A DNA stretch of 58,511 nt, taken from Luteitalea sp. Its GTDB lineage: Bacteria > Acidobacteriota > Vicinamibacteria > Vicinamibacterales > Vicinamibacteraceae. The stretch covers positions 1 through 58,511 of the forward strand of contig WHTT01000040.1 of the NCBI GenBank assembly GCA_009377605.1. Reading direction: 5' to 3'. The notes under the pieces were generated by a model that was given only the letters and a program-made list of their open reading frames with translations, made no database searches and had not been told where the DNA came from. Each line of letters opens with the position of its first letter. Position 1 is the stretch's first letter. Positions 1 through 8,776 of this stretch are shown here, piece by piece. A program made the position numbers and the translations under genes.

Positions 1-2
1 AA

Positions 3-2117
3 GGCCGCCGGCGCGTAGGCGCGCACTTCGGCCGTGGTCTCTGGCTCGACACCGCCGCTTGCCGGGAGTGGGTTGCGCACCAGCCGGGTCTCGGCGCGGA
101 GCGCCGCATCTTGGGTGAACAGATGCGCGATCGCTTCGGCGCCGATCCTGACATCATCGGGCGTGACATCCGCATGGATGGGACGCCGTACACGGTCATC
201 GGCGTGCTGCGGCCTGGCGTCAACGATCGTCTGCCGGCCGATGTGTGGATCCCGCTCTCGTTGACGCCGGACCAGATCGCGAACCGCCGGTTCCGCCCAT
301 TGCTGATGGTGGGGCGGCTCGCGCCAGGCGTGACCATCGCACAGGCGCAACAGGAGATGAACGCCATTGCGGAGGACGTGGCGCAACGGTTCCCAGACTC
401 CAACACGGGCCGGACGGTGAGCGTGGAGCCGCTCCAGAACAACTTCCTGAGCGCGGACGCCGTGACGAACTTGTGGCTGCTTTTGGCGGCGGTCAGCTTC
501 GTGGTGTTGATTGGGTGCGTCAACGTCGCGAACCTGCTCCTCTCACGCGGCGCGGCACGCGAGCGCGAGACCGCCATCCGCGCCGCGCTCGGGGCGACGC
601 GCGGACGTCTGGCCCGGCGCGTCTTGACCGAGAGCCTGGTGCTGGCCACGGCCGGCGGCACGTTGGGCGCGCTGTCGAGCATCTGGATTCTCCAGGGCAT
701 TCTCGCGATGCTGCCACCCGGCGCACTGCCCGCCGAAGCGGATCCTCGACTGAATCTGCCCGTGTTGCTGTTCACGCTCCTGGCAGCCATGCTGTGTGGC
801 CTGCTGTGTGGTGCGGCGCAGGCCTGGCAGGCAAGCCGCATGGACTTCAACGACACGCTGAAACAGGCGGGGCGCAGCGCGACCGGGAGCGGTCGCCGGC
901 GCCTGCGTCACACACTCGTCGTGGTCGAGTTCGCGCTGGCGGTCACCTTGCTCACGGGCGCGGGACTGACGATCCTGAGCTTCTGGCACCGCACGCAGGT
1001 CGACCTTGGCGTGCGCACCGATCACATCCTCACCTTTGGGTTGCCGGTGAACGAAGGGCGGCTTTCCTCGCCGGCTGAGATCGACGGCTTCTACCGGCAC
1101 CTGATCGAGCAGCTCCAGGCGCTTCCTGGCGTCGTCCACGCCAGCGTCAGCGCTCCCGGGCTTCCGCTGCTCGGTACCGGGTTTTCTACGGAGCTCAGCA
1201 TTGTCGGACGGCCCGATGACGTGCCGTCGTTACGGCCGAGCGCGGGCGTCCAGATGGTCACGCCAGAGTACTTCGAAACGTTTGGGATCGGTGTCGTGCG
1301 CGGGCGCGCGTTGACCGCGGGCGATGGTCCGAGCACGCAGCGCGTGGCCCTGGTCAACGAGCGCTTCGTCGAGCGCTTTCTGGAAGGCCGGGATCCCGTG
1401 GGCCAACGTGTGGCGATGGACGAGCTCGTCCCGGGAACCCCTGGATTCGTGCCTGGCGTCCCGGGTGCTCCCGTCGAGTGGCACATCGTGGGGGTGTTCC
1501 GGGATGTGAGCAATGTCGCGCGGTTCGGTGATCCCGAGGCGCCGCAGATCTACGTGCCGTTCGCGCAGAGCCCATGGCCGCAGGCGATGGCGGCGGTCCG
1601 TTCGGCGACCAACCCCGACGCGTTGCGCCAAAGCGTCGCGGCGGCGGTTGAGGCCGTCGACCCGGAGCTGCCGCTGACAGACGTCCCAACGATGGACGAG
1701 ATCGTGAGTGCGAGCTTCGCGTCCGATCGATTGAACATGGCACTCTACGGTGGACTGGCAGCGCTGGCGCTGGTGCTGGCGGCGCTCGGCATCTATGGGG
1801 TCATGGCCTACACGGTCACGCAGCGGACGTCGGAGATCGGGCTCCGCATGGCGCTCGGTGCCGGACAACTTCACGTGCGGCTCCAGATCCTCCGCGAAGG
1901 CCTGACGCTCGCCGCAGGCGGTTTGGTGTTGGGGCTTCTGGGTGCGTATGGTCTCGGTCGTGCCATGCAAAGCACGCTCTACGGTACGAGCGCGCTCAGT
2001 GTGCCCGTGCTGCTGGCTGTTGGGACCGTCTTGCTCGCCGCCGCGGTGGTCGCCTGCTACGTGCCAGCTCGCCGGGCCAGCGCGGTGGATCCGATGATTG
2101 CTCTGCGCCAGGAATAG
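3..2117 (+). CDS. ADOP-family (MacB/FtsX-like) permease, 5' end outside window
   Basis: This is an integral membrane permease of the acidobacterial duplicated orphan permease type: related to the MacB/FtsX subunits of ABC exporters but with no ATPase gene beside it. The frame stays open to the left edge, so the N-terminal prefix and first membrane segment are missing. What remains begins in the first periplasmic domain (ADPDIIGRDI, GTPYTVIGVL), then the first FtsX block with RERETAIRAALGATRGR, a second periplasmic domain, and a second FtsX block (SEIGLRMALGAG) ending in the usual PARRASAVDPMIALRQE tail. The methionine at 111 lies inside the periplasmic domain and is not the start. Substrate unknown. 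No PadR gene is visible here because its expected position is off the window. Confidence 0.9.
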   Translation, partial: GRRRVGAHFGRGLWLDTAACREWVAHQPGLGAERRILGEQMRDRFGADPDIIGRDIRMDGTPYTVIGVLRPGVNDRLPADVWIPLSLTPDQIANRRFRPLLMVGRLAPGVTIAQAQQEMNAIAEDVAQRFPDSNTGRTVSVEPLQNNFLSADAVTNLWLLLAAVSFVVLIGCVNVANLLLSRGAARERETAIRAALGATRGRLARRVLTESLVLATAGGTLGALSSIWILQGILAMLPPGALPAEADPRLNLPVLLFTLLAAMLCGLLCGAAQAWQASRMDFNDTLKQAGRSATGSGRRRLRHTLVVVEFALAVTLLTGAGLTILSFWHRTQVDLGVRTDHILTFGLPVNEGRLSSPAEIDGFYRHLIEQLQALPGVVHASVSAPGLPLLGTGFSTELSIVGRPDDVPSLRPSAGVQMVTPEYFETFGIGVVRGRALTAGDGPSTQRVALVNERFVERFLEGRDPVGQRVAMDELVPGTPGFVPGVPGAPVEWHIVGVFRDVSNVARFGDPEAPQIYVPFAQSPWPQAMAAVRSATNPDALRQSVAAAVEAVDPELPLTDVPTMDEIVSASFASDRLNMALYGGLAALALVLAALGIYGVMAYTVTQRTSEIGLRMALGAGQLHVRLQILREGLTLAAGGLVLGLLGAYGLGRAMQSTLYGTSALSVPVLLAVGTVLLAAAVVACYVPARRASAVDPMIALRQE

Positions 2118-2128
2118 CGTCTAGGAAG

Positions 2129-2206
2129 GGCCGCCTCGCCGAGGCGGCCGTCATCTCGCCAAGGGTCCTGCCGGGTCGCGGGTAGGGACGCCTCGCCGAG
2201 GCGTCC
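2129..2206. repeat. Two palindromic repeats between ADOP and DinB genes
   Basis: Two 21-base hairpins with 10-base arms, at 2129-2149 and 2186-2206, share the core CCTCGCCGAGG. The second is preceded by GGTAGGGACG at 2181-2190. The same 10-mer and a related core recur inverted at 3843-3904. They lie between convergent genes and could act as a two-way terminator. The reuse of the flanking 10-mer suggests an extragenic palindromic repeat family. Confidence 0.7.
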
Positions 2207-2212
2207 GTTACA

Positions 2213-2749
2213 TCATTGGCTCCCCGCAGACGAGGGCGGCACGAGCTCGTTCATCCGCAGATAGGTCACCAGGTTGCCGTAGTGCTGACTGCCGTGCGCG
2301 ACGGTCATCAGGAGTGCGTTGATCCTGGCCGCGTCGCGGCCGAACAATTTGATCTGCTCGCCAACCGACGCGTCGGTGGCCTTGGTGAACGCTTCATCAC
2401 AGTACGCGATGGACGCTTTTACGGCTTCGACGAGCGCAGCCTTCTCTGTGGTCTTCTCGAAGTCCTCCTTGTTCGGGTTCTCGTCACCACGAGCCGCGGA
2501 GCAAAACATGTAGTTGCTGTTGGCGACATGGCCAATGATTCCGCCGAAGCTTCGAACGTCCGGAGTGGGCTTGAACGCGTATTTATCCTCCGGCATGAGC
2601 TCGGCACTGCCGGCGACCATCGCCTTGACGTTGTCCCAGCTCTGGCGAAGCGCGTCGGCCGCCGGCTGTTTCTGGTCGCCGCCAGCCTGGGCGAACGCAG
2701 TCCCGGCCGTAGCCAGGCAAACCATTACGACGGATGAATAGAGTTTCAT
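2213..2749 (-). CDS. Exported DinB-like protein
   Basis: A 178-residue protein with an N-terminal signal peptide (MKLYSSVVMVCLATAGTAFA) and a DinB/YfiT-like four-helix fold. The histidines in IIGHVANSNY and in VAHGSQHYGNLV match the spaced metal-ligand histidines of this family. DinB proteins are often metal-dependent transferases or hydrolases of unknown substrate; an exported one is common in Acidobacteria. The start was set at 2749 because AGGAGG sits about 7 bases upstream; a longer reading to 2776 would put that site inside the gene. It is transcribed toward the ADOP gene and away from nothing obvious. Exact function unknown. Confidence 0.8.
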   Translation of the reverse strand: MKLYSSVVMVCLATAGTAFAQAGGDQKQPAADALRQSWDNVKAMVAGSAELMPEDKYAFKPTPDVRSFGGIIGHVANSNYMFCSAARGDENPNKEDFEKTTEKAALVEAVKASIAYCDEAFTKATDASVGEQIKLFGRDAARINALLMTVAHGSQHYGNLVTYLRMNELVPPSSAGSQ

Positions 2750-2902
2750 CACTCGTCCTCCTATTCGACAGGACATGCCTCGATTGCTCGCGACACGTCG
2801 TTTGCAAACACCGTAACGGCAGTCGGCGTATAGCAGGCCTGTAATGTGATGAGCGCCGGTGGCGGCTGATGAGCGGTGGCGGGAGCGGATGAACCGTGAG
2901 TA

Positions 2903-3742
2903 TCAGAGCCCCTGGCCCAGTCGATGTTGCAGTCTGGCCCGATAGCGTCGACCGAGGCGGATCTCCGTGCGATCCTTCAGCACCACGATGTAGTCACCGT
3001 GGGCGTCGGGCTGCAGCTCGTCGATCAGATCGATGTTGACGATGGCCGATCGATGAACGCGTATGAACCGTTGTTTGTCGAGCACCGCGTCCAACTGGCC
3101 CAGGAGACTGCGATGCAAGTGCGCAGCGCCGTCGCGCGTGTGAAGCTTCACGTACATGCCGGCGGCTTCAATCCAGGTGATCTGTTGAACCGGCAGCAGG
3201 CGAACGCGACCAACGCCTTTGAGCACGATGCGATCGAGCGGTGCGCTCCCATGCGCCGACGAGGGTGACACACCGTCGGGCTCCTGCGGCTGTCCAATGG
3301 TCTCGAGCAACGCCTGCATCTGCGACAGCAACGCCTCCGCATGGCCTGCGCGCACGTGGCGGAGGGCCCGGTCGAGCGATGCCTCGAAGCGCTCGTCGCT
3401 GAACGGCTTCAGAAGGTAGTCAACGGCGTGCGCGTCGAACGCTTGAAGGGCGTACTCATCGTAGGCCGTCACGAATACGACAGCCGGCACCTGCTGGTTC
3501 TCCAAGCGATGGACGAGCGTGGAGATGACGCCAAAGCCATCCAGCTCTGGCATCTGCACATCGAGGAATAACAGATGCACGGGCTCCCCGGCGCGCGCCG
3601 CTTCCTCGACTGCCCGGATGGCGTCAGCGCCGCTAACAGAGCAGCCAACGAACTGAACTCGCGCGTCCCTCTGCAGCAAACGCCGAAGACGATCCCGAGC
3701 AGGTTTCTCGTCGTCGACCACGAGCGCGCGAACAGTCGTCAT
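2903..3742 (-). CDS. LytTR-type response regulator
   Basis: A 279-residue transcriptional response regulator. The receiver domain (about 1-120) has the acidic pocket VVDDE, phospho-acceptor Asp61 in LFLDVQMPE, Thr92 and Lys112 (YLLKPFSDE). The C-terminal LytTR DNA-binding domain covers about 170-275 (RFIRVHRSAIVN and the final RLGRRYRARL). The ATG at 3742 starts cleanly at the receiver domain; the frame runs upstream to 3940, but that extra peptide is low-complexity and overlaps the upstream kinase gene and a repeat. It follows the kinase gene on the same strand, so the two form a two-component system. No clear ribosome binding site precedes it. The target genes cannot be told from the sequence. 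Confidence 0.9.
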   Translation of the reverse strand: MTTVRALVVDDEKPARDRLRRLLQRDARVQFVGCSVSGADAIRAVEEAARAGEPVHLLFLDVQMPELDGFGVISTLVHRLENQQVPAVVFVTAYDEYALQAFDAHAVDYLLKPFSDERFEASLDRALRHVRAGHAEALLSQMQALLETIGQPQEPDGVSPSSAHGSAPLDRIVLKGVGRVRLLPVQQITWIEAAGMYVKLHTRDGAAHLHRSLLGQLDAVLDKQRFIRVHRSAIVNIDLIDELQPDAHGDYIVVLKDRTEIRLGRRYRARLQHRLGQGL

Positions 3743-3842
3743 GGGTTCATCATCCGGGCGCCTGCCTTCGAACCCGGTAGGGCGCAATCGCCGACTCGTC
3801 CGCCGTAGCGCGGAGCGCGAAGGCGTGAACGCGCCGGCCGGA

Positions 3843-3904
3843 CGCCTCGGCGAGGCGCCGGGGTCCCCAGCGCGGCAGCCGCGCTGGGGTGGCCCGTCCC
3901 TACC
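3843..3904. repeat. Hairpin repeat between kinase and regulator genes
   Basis: A composite of two hairpins: 3843-3857 (CGCCTCG arms) and 3865-3889 (11-base arms CCCCAGCGCGG). It ends with the complement of GGTAGGGACG at 3895-3904. Read on the minus strand it has the same order as the element at 2181-2206, with an extra hairpin inserted. It covers the stop codon of the histidine kinase and could uncouple kinase from regulator expression. Confidence 0.65.
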
Positions 3905-4988
3905 TAGGCCAGGGCAGATCGAGCTGCACATCCACTCCACCGGATCCGCCTGGTGTCACAAGAAATCTGTGGCGCTGTGGATACAATTGTTCCAGCCTTG
4001 CCGCAATGTTCCGCAGCCCAACGCCCGCGTCCCGGCGCTGCAACCAGTCGGGCGAGAGCCCCAGGCCATCGTCGCGGACCCGCAGCCGCAAGAACGCCCC
4101 CGCCCGTCTCGCGGTTACGGCAATGTGCCCGCCGGCCAGGCGAGGTCCGACCCCATGCCGGATGGCGTTCTCCACGAGCGGCTGGAGGAGAAAGCTCGGC
4201 ACACGCGCCTCGAGCACATCGTCATCGGCGTCGACCGATATGGTGATCCGGTCTTCGAACCGCACCGATTCAATCGCGAGATAATCGTCTAGAAAGGTCA
4301 GCTCCTCGGCCAGAGTCACCAACGGCTGCGACGCGTGGCGGAGTGAGCTGCGCAGGAGCTGGCCCAGTTGGTCCATCAGTCGACGCGCCGTCTTTGGATC
4401 GCTCTCGGTCAGCGCGCTGATCGTATTCAAGGCATTGAACAGAAAGTGCGGGTGCAACTGGGATCGCAGGCTCTGCAGACGCGCCTCGGTGAGGTGACGC
4501 TGCAGCTCGACAGCCTCGATTTGCAATTGATGGCTGCGCCGCTCCTCGTCTCTCGCCTTCGTGGCGTAGTCACGCGCGACGGCGACGCCGGCGATGACGC
4601 CGTAAATGAGAATGTCCCAGTAGAATCGCCCCAGCGCAAAGCCCAGCAAGGATTCGGGCCACGGCATCCCGTTCAGCGGGCGAATCAGGAGGCGAATGGT
4701 CAGTGCAAGGCACGTCCAGGCAACGCCAAGCGGCAGGTGCAGGGCAAGGCGTGCCGCCAGCGAACGGTCCGCGCCAAGCCATCGGTCGACAACGACGATG
4801 CCCGGGCTGAGCGCACCCCACACGTACCACCTTGGCATCGCCATCCGAAGCGCCAGAACCCAGGTGACCTCGTCGCCTCGGAGGATGATGATCTGGCTCG
4901 CGAAGAAGAGCCCCAAGATAGTCCACAACGCGAACCCCGAGAGCGCCCATGCGAGCCGGCGCGAAGCGGTTGCCGTCGAGGGGCGCAC
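3900..4988 (-). CDS. LytS/YehU-type sensor histidine kinase
   Basis: A 362-residue membrane histidine kinase. About four hydrophobic segments (roughly 12-35, 56-68, 80-105, 118-138) are followed by a coiled linker and the His_kinase box LHPHFLFNALNTI, with His181 the likely phospho-acceptor by comparison with the NPHFLFN motif of the family. The HATPase domain shows an N box (PLVENAIRHG, Asn273) and a G box (DDGLGL). There is no separate periplasmic sensor domain, so the ligand is probably sensed in or at the membrane. It lies upstream of the LytTR regulator on the same strand with about 157 bases between them, and these hold the hairpin repeat at 3843-3904. Confidence 0.9.
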   Translation of the reverse strand: MRPSTATASRRLAWALSGFALWTILGLFFASQIIILRGDEVTWVLALRMAMPRWYVWGALSPGIVVVDRWLGADRSLAARLALHLPLGVAWTCLALTIRLLIRPLNGMPWPESLLGFALGRFYWDILIYGVIAGVAVARDYATKARDEERRSHQLQIEAVELQRHLTEARLQSLRSQLHPHFLFNALNTISALTESDPKTARRLMDQLGQLLRSSLRHASQPLVTLAEELTFLDDYLAIESVRFEDRITISVDADDDVLEARVPSFLLQPLVENAIRHGVGPRLAGGHIAVTARRAGAFLRLRVRDDGLGLSPDWLQRRDAGVGLRNIAARLEQLYPQRHRFLVTPGGSGGVDVQLDLPWPR

Positions 4989-5620
4989 CGTGCCCGGCGC
5001 GACATCCGTCGATACCGGAGCACGGGCATATCGTCGAGGCAGCCGGAGTGTCGACCCGGTCGGCGGCGTTGCTAGTCCTCCTCACCTCGTCACTGGAAGG
5101 TGCGCGGGTCCATGGTACCACCAGCCGTGCGCTCCTCCAGAGCGTCCATCCTGGCGGATCGGAACCATCACTAACAGTATGAAGATTGGGAACGGGCGTG
5201 CCTCGCGAAGGTGACAAACAGCGTCTCAGAGTGATGAACGCCGTGGTGGACGAACGAAAGAGGAAGTACGGCGGATTGATAATCAATTTGAGGACCTTCA
5301 TCGGCACGACCTGAAGAATGTGAACGGCACGTCGCGTGCTGTGGTCCTGTCAAAGCTCAGTCCTAGGCGTTTGTCGTCCCTCCAAGCACACTGCTCTTGG
5401 ACGACACAGTTTCGCTGCCGTCGCCTACTTCGGCGCATACGATGGCACCGTCAGAGCCGGAAGCACGGACCGGCTCGTCGTAGTTGCTCAACTGTCGGAC
5501 GCTGCGCCAAACACTGGCGAGGCATAGGTGTTGCCCGCGGGCTTCGGGCCCGCAAGAACTCGTTCCAGAACGAGCTCGTATAGATATGACATGCGACGCC
5601 AAGACGCGATCAGGAGGCCC
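4989..5620. other. 632-base region without a convincing gene
   Basis: Divergent intergenic region between the histidine kinase and the amidohydrolase. Short open frames exist on both strands, but none has a recognisable product or a good ribosome binding site. It should hold promoters for both directions. A GC-rich hairpin (GCGGGC arms) lies at 5537-5553 and a 16-base dyad at 5559-5574. Confidence 0.5.
5559..5574. promoter_or_regulatory. 16-base dyad CTCGTTCCAGAACGAG upstream of amidohydrolase
   Basis: Perfect inverted repeat (7-base arms, 2-base centre) ending 46 bases before the amidohydrolase ATG. Nearly the same sequence occurs at 35525-35540, upstream of the 2-hydroxyacid dehydrogenase. 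Position and symmetry fit an operator; the binding protein is unknown. Confidence 0.4.
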
Positions 5621-6886
5621 ATGCGAACCAGACTGGTTTTTAGCTCTGCTCTTATCGCGTCTCTCCTGCCCTTCCAGGGCGCCCTCGCCAATCAGGTCGA
5701 TACGATGCCAGAACGAGGCCTCGCTCTCGTTGGCGGCACGATCTACGTCAGCCCGACGGAGGACCCGATACGCGACGGCGTCGTTCTGACCCAAGGGGGC
5801 AAGATCGCGGCGGTAGGCCCACGCGCATTGGTCCGGATCCCGAAGGGAACCGAGATCCTCGACTGCTCCGGCCTGACGGTCGTCGCGGGGCTCTGGAACA
5901 GCCACGTGCACTTCATCGAGCGGAAGTGGGCGGACGCATCGGAGATCCCGGCGCCGGAGCTCAGGGAGCAGCTTCAGGCAATGCTCGTACGGTATGGCTT
6001 TACGAGCGTGTTCGACACCGGGTCGATGTGGGCGAACACGCGACGCCTTCGTGACCGCATCGAGTCCGGCGACATACCGGGGCCGCGCATTCGCTCGACT
6101 GGTGAAATTCTGTTTCCGAAGGGCGGGGCCCCACCAGAGCTGATCCTGGACGTCTCAGGGTCGATGAGGGTCACCATGCCCGAGGTCGCCGACGCCGCGG
6201 AAGCGCTTGCGGCCGCGCGGAAGCATCTCGACGCAGGCACGGACGGGATCAAACTGTACGCCGCCACGTGGGCACCGCCCATTGTCAGCCTTCCCGAGAG
6301 CGCGATTCGAGCTGCCGCCGATGAAGCCCACCGCCGAAAGAAGCCGGTGTTCGCTCATCCCTCCAACCGCGAGGGCCTGCTTGCCGCCGTGCGCGGTGGA
6401 GCCGATATCTTGGTGCACACCGCTCCCCAATCCGGCCCGTGGGACGAGGCGACCCTGGCTGCAATGAAGAAGGCGGGAGTTGCTGTGATCCCCACGCTGA
6501 AGCTGTGGCGGTACGAGCTACGCCACGACCGCATCTCGGATCTCGAGCGGTTTGCCGGAATGGGCGTCGACCAGCTTCGAGCGTGGCTTGGTACAGGCGG
6601 GGAGGTGTTGTTCGGCACCGATGTGGGCTACATGGATGACTACGATCCGAGCGATGAGTACGCGCTCATGGCCGAGGCTGGCATGAGCGCGTCCCAGATC
6701 CTTTCCTCTCTCACCGTCGTGCCAGCCAAGCGATTTGGAGATTCGGCGCGACTCGGACGCATTGCCACCGGTCTCGCCGCCGATCTCGCCGTTCTCAGCG
6801 AGGATCCCTCCAAGAACGTTCGAGCCTTTGCTGCAGTCCGATACACGATTCGCAACGGTACAGTGATCTACCAAGCAAGCCAATGA
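5621..6886 (+). CDS. Exported metal-dependent amidohydrolase
   Basis: A 421-residue amidohydrolase-superfamily protein with a signal peptide. The strand-1 metal motif is WNSHVHF (His95, His97). Further candidate ligands are the Lys in GIKLYAA, the His in PVFAHPSN, the His in LVHTAP and the Asp in LFGTDVGY, in the family order. The C-terminal part closes the small beta domain (LAADLAVLSEDP). Likely role: hydrolysis of an amide, cyclic imide or dipeptide in the periplasm. The start at 5621 has AGGAGG 7 bases upstream; the frame continues to 5528 but that part overlaps the dyad at 5559-5574. It is convergent with the next gene. Confidence 0.88.
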   Translation: MRTRLVFSSALIASLLPFQGALANQVDTMPERGLALVGGTIYVSPTEDPIRDGVVLTQGGKIAAVGPRALVRIPKGTEILDCSGLTVVAGLWNSHVHFIERKWADASEIPAPELREQLQAMLVRYGFTSVFDTGSMWANTRRLRDRIESGDIPGPRIRSTGEILFPKGGAPPELILDVSGSMRVTMPEVADAAEALAAARKHLDAGTDGIKLYAATWAPPIVSLPESAIRAAADEAHRRKKPVFAHPSNREGLLAAVRGGADILVHTAPQSGPWDEATLAAMKKAGVAVIPTLKLWRYELRHDRISDLERFAGMGVDQLRAWLGTGGEVLFGTDVGYMDDYDPSDEYALMAEAGMSASQILSSLTVVPAKRFGDSARLGRIATGLAADLAVLSEDPSKNVRAFAAVRYTIRNGTVIYQASQ

Positions 6887-6947
6887 CCACAGCGCAGGCG
6901 GCGACGGCGCATCGATCGACTCAGGGAGCACGCGTGGGGAACGCGCC

Positions 6948-8117
6948 TCAGACGTTCAGGTGACGCGCCAAGAACGGGATGCCGCGCTTGCCCCAGAAGA
7001 GATGCTCGTCTGGAAAGACCTCCTGCTCGACCTGATCCTGTGCTCCAAAGACGCTGTAGATCTTTTGCACCTCATTGAAGCTCTCGATGCTCGCGCGAAT
7101 CGGGAAGATGTTATCTCTCTCCCCGGACTCCACGAATAGCGGTCGCGGCGCTATCAGACCCCCGACGTCGTGCATCTCGGCCCAGTTGAGAATCCCAGGA
7201 ACGTAATTGTCGATGCAGTGAGCGAGGCTCCCGATGCTGTCCCGAAACGTGTTCAGGTACCCGCTCACGAGAGCAACGCGGATGCGCTGATCGAGCGCCG
7301 TCGAGAAGAGCGTGACGGTGCCGCCTCCGGAGATCCCCATGCAACCAACGCGGCTTTGATCCAACTCGGAGCGCGTTGCGATGTAATCGAGCGTCCGCAT
7401 GACGTCCCACACACGCCAGCCGATCATCGTCTGGCCAACCAACAGGGCGCCGCCTGCCACAGGCTCGCACGCCTTTCGGTCGAGGCCTTTGCGAGCGTTG
7501 ATGGGGTCCCGACGGCAGCCGAAGCCCATCGGCTCGATCGCGAGGGCCGCCATGCCGGCTTCGGCGACCTGGATGGCGAAGTCGTGCGCATAGCCTGGCT
7601 TGTCGGTCCGATCGCTCCCCTGCTCGTCGATGCCGACGATGTCGTCGACACCGCGGCCGTGGCCGGGCACGCAGATCATGACCGCTGCTGGCGGACGTGC
7701 CTTCACCGGAAGTAGCAGATACGCAAGCACGCTGACGCCGGGCCGGCTGTCGAACACGACCTTCTCCCGCGTGTAACCGGGGAAGGTGCGCGTCTCGAGC
7801 GTGATGGGGCGAAGCGGCGGGCGCTCCGTCGGCAAGTCTCCGACCAGCTCGGTCAGCTTCGTGCGGAGGGTCTTCTGCCACTCCTCGGCTTCACCGCGCG
7901 TGCGCGCGCGAAATCGGAGCCGCCGCGGTGCGGCCGCGTACAGATCGCGCGTGTATACGACCGGATCGAATTGGCGGTCTTCGATGCCCTTCGTCACCCC
8001 GGTCAGCGGACCGATATAGTCAGAAGGCGCGGATGTCTGTGCGTCGAGCCCGACGACGTGCGCGGCCGCCAGCCCGCCAGCCCACTGCACGAGCTCGCGA
8101 CGAGAAAGAGTTGACAC
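6948..8117 (-). CDS. Tat-exported alpha/beta hydrolase (acetyl-xylan-esterase-like)
   Basis: A 389-residue alpha/beta hydrolase of the dienelactone hydrolase/acetyl xylan esterase group. The twin-arginine signal is LSRRELVQWAGGL at the N-terminus. The catalytic triad is visible as Ser263 in the elbow MGISGGG, Asp335 in ERDNIFP and His372 in DEHLFWG. The start is GTG at 8117, with GGAGG about 9 bases upstream; the frame runs on to 8171 but those residues precede the Tat signal and lack a ribosome site. Probable role is periplasmic ester cleavage, possibly deacetylation of plant polysaccharide. That fits the neighbouring sulfatase only loosely. Confidence 0.85.
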   Translation of the reverse strand: MSTLSRRELVQWAGGLAAAHVVGLDAQTSAPSDYIGPLTGVTKGIEDRQFDPVVYTRDLYAAAPRRLRFRARTRGEAEEWQKTLRTKLTELVGDLPTERPPLRPITLETRTFPGYTREKVVFDSRPGVSVLAYLLLPVKARPPAAVMICVPGHGRGVDDIVGIDEQGSDRTDKPGYAHDFAIQVAEAGMAALAIEPMGFGCRRDPINARKGLDRKACEPVAGGALLVGQTMIGWRVWDVMRTLDYIATRSELDQSRVGCMGISGGGTVTLFSTALDQRIRVALVSGYLNTFRDSIGSLAHCIDNYVPGILNWAEMHDVGGLIAPRPLFVESGERDNIFPIRASIESFNEVQKIYSVFGAQDQVEQEVFPDEHLFWGKRGIPFLARHLNV

Positions 8118-8183
8118 TGGCTCAGACCTCCAAGTGCCCGCAGTATAGTGCCGCGAGCCGGAGATCTCCACGCCAATCGACGC

Positions 8184-8678
8184 TCAGGGCCGGCAGATCT
8201 CTCCGCTGACCCGGGTCTGAACGTGACCCTCGCGACTGAAGCCGTTTACGAAGAAATAGCCCGTCGTTCCCGCCCAATCGCCGGTGGCATCGACGATCTT
8301 CTGAAACGCCGTGACTGCGCCGCTGTCGAGATTGCCTTGGGTCTGGTTCACGATTCCTGTTTCGCGCATGATCAGCGTCCCGCGCTTCGTGGAGTACTCG
8401 AACTGGCCGCTGTAGGGGACGAAGTCTGGCGAGGTGTCCGGGCTCGTCCCGCTGCCGTCGGCTCGAAAGTATGTGGTTCCGCGCAGGCCGTGGTTGCCGG
8501 CCACCTCGCCAATGAAACAGGAATCGTCGTCCGGTTTGCAGGCGGTCGTCAGATCCTCGGCCATAGCGGCGTGGATCGCCTTGCACCTCGACCGGTGAGC
8601 GGCCTCCTGGGCGGTTGCAGAGCCGGCCATCGTGCCCACGATGAGCAGTGTCATTCCGAATCCCGTTGAGATGTTCAT
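8184..8678 (-). CDS. Exported protein, possibly dirigent/allene-oxide-cyclase-like barrel
   Basis: A 164-residue protein with a signal peptide ending near SATAQ. After a cysteine-containing helix, the rest is glycine- and strand-rich and includes ATGDWAGTTGYFFVNGF and a terminal VSGEIC. That pattern resembles the repeats of dirigent or allene-oxide-cyclase-like beta barrels, but the match is a visual impression. Four cysteines (CKAIH, ACKPDDDSCF, GEIC) could form disulfides in the periplasm. GGAGG lies about 6 bases before the ATG. It is divergent from the MocR-type regulator, with about 100 bases between. Function unknown. Confidence 0.7.
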   Translation of the reverse strand: MNISTGFGMTLLIVGTMAGSATAQEAAHRSRCKAIHAAMAEDLTTACKPDDDSCFIGEVAGNHGLRGTTYFRADGSGTSPDTSPDFVPYSGQFEYSTKRGTLIMRETGIVNQTQGNLDSGAVTAFQKIVDATGDWAGTTGYFFVNGFSREGHVQTRVSGEICRP

Positions 8679-8776
8679 TGAAGATCCTCCATCTGCTAGC
8701 GGGCCGATTCTAGAAGACGGCAGCTGCGATTGCGGGATCCACTTCCGACCGGTTTTCTGGTACCAGTTAGGAGCAC

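Noticed and set aside
3743-3940. N-terminal extension of the LytTR regulator
   Set aside because: The extra 66 residues cross a palindromic repeat and the kinase stop and do not resemble a receiver domain.
5537-5553. GCGGGC hairpin read as a terminator
   Set aside because: No gene ends just upstream and there is no T-run on either strand.
5320-5583. Possible small gene upstream of the amidohydrolase
   Set aside because: No ribosome site, basic low-complexity product, overlaps the dyad and the true start region.
8148-8669. A plus-strand frame of 173 codons
   Set aside because: The opposite strand has a signal peptide, ribosome site and a plausible barrel protein over the same DNA.
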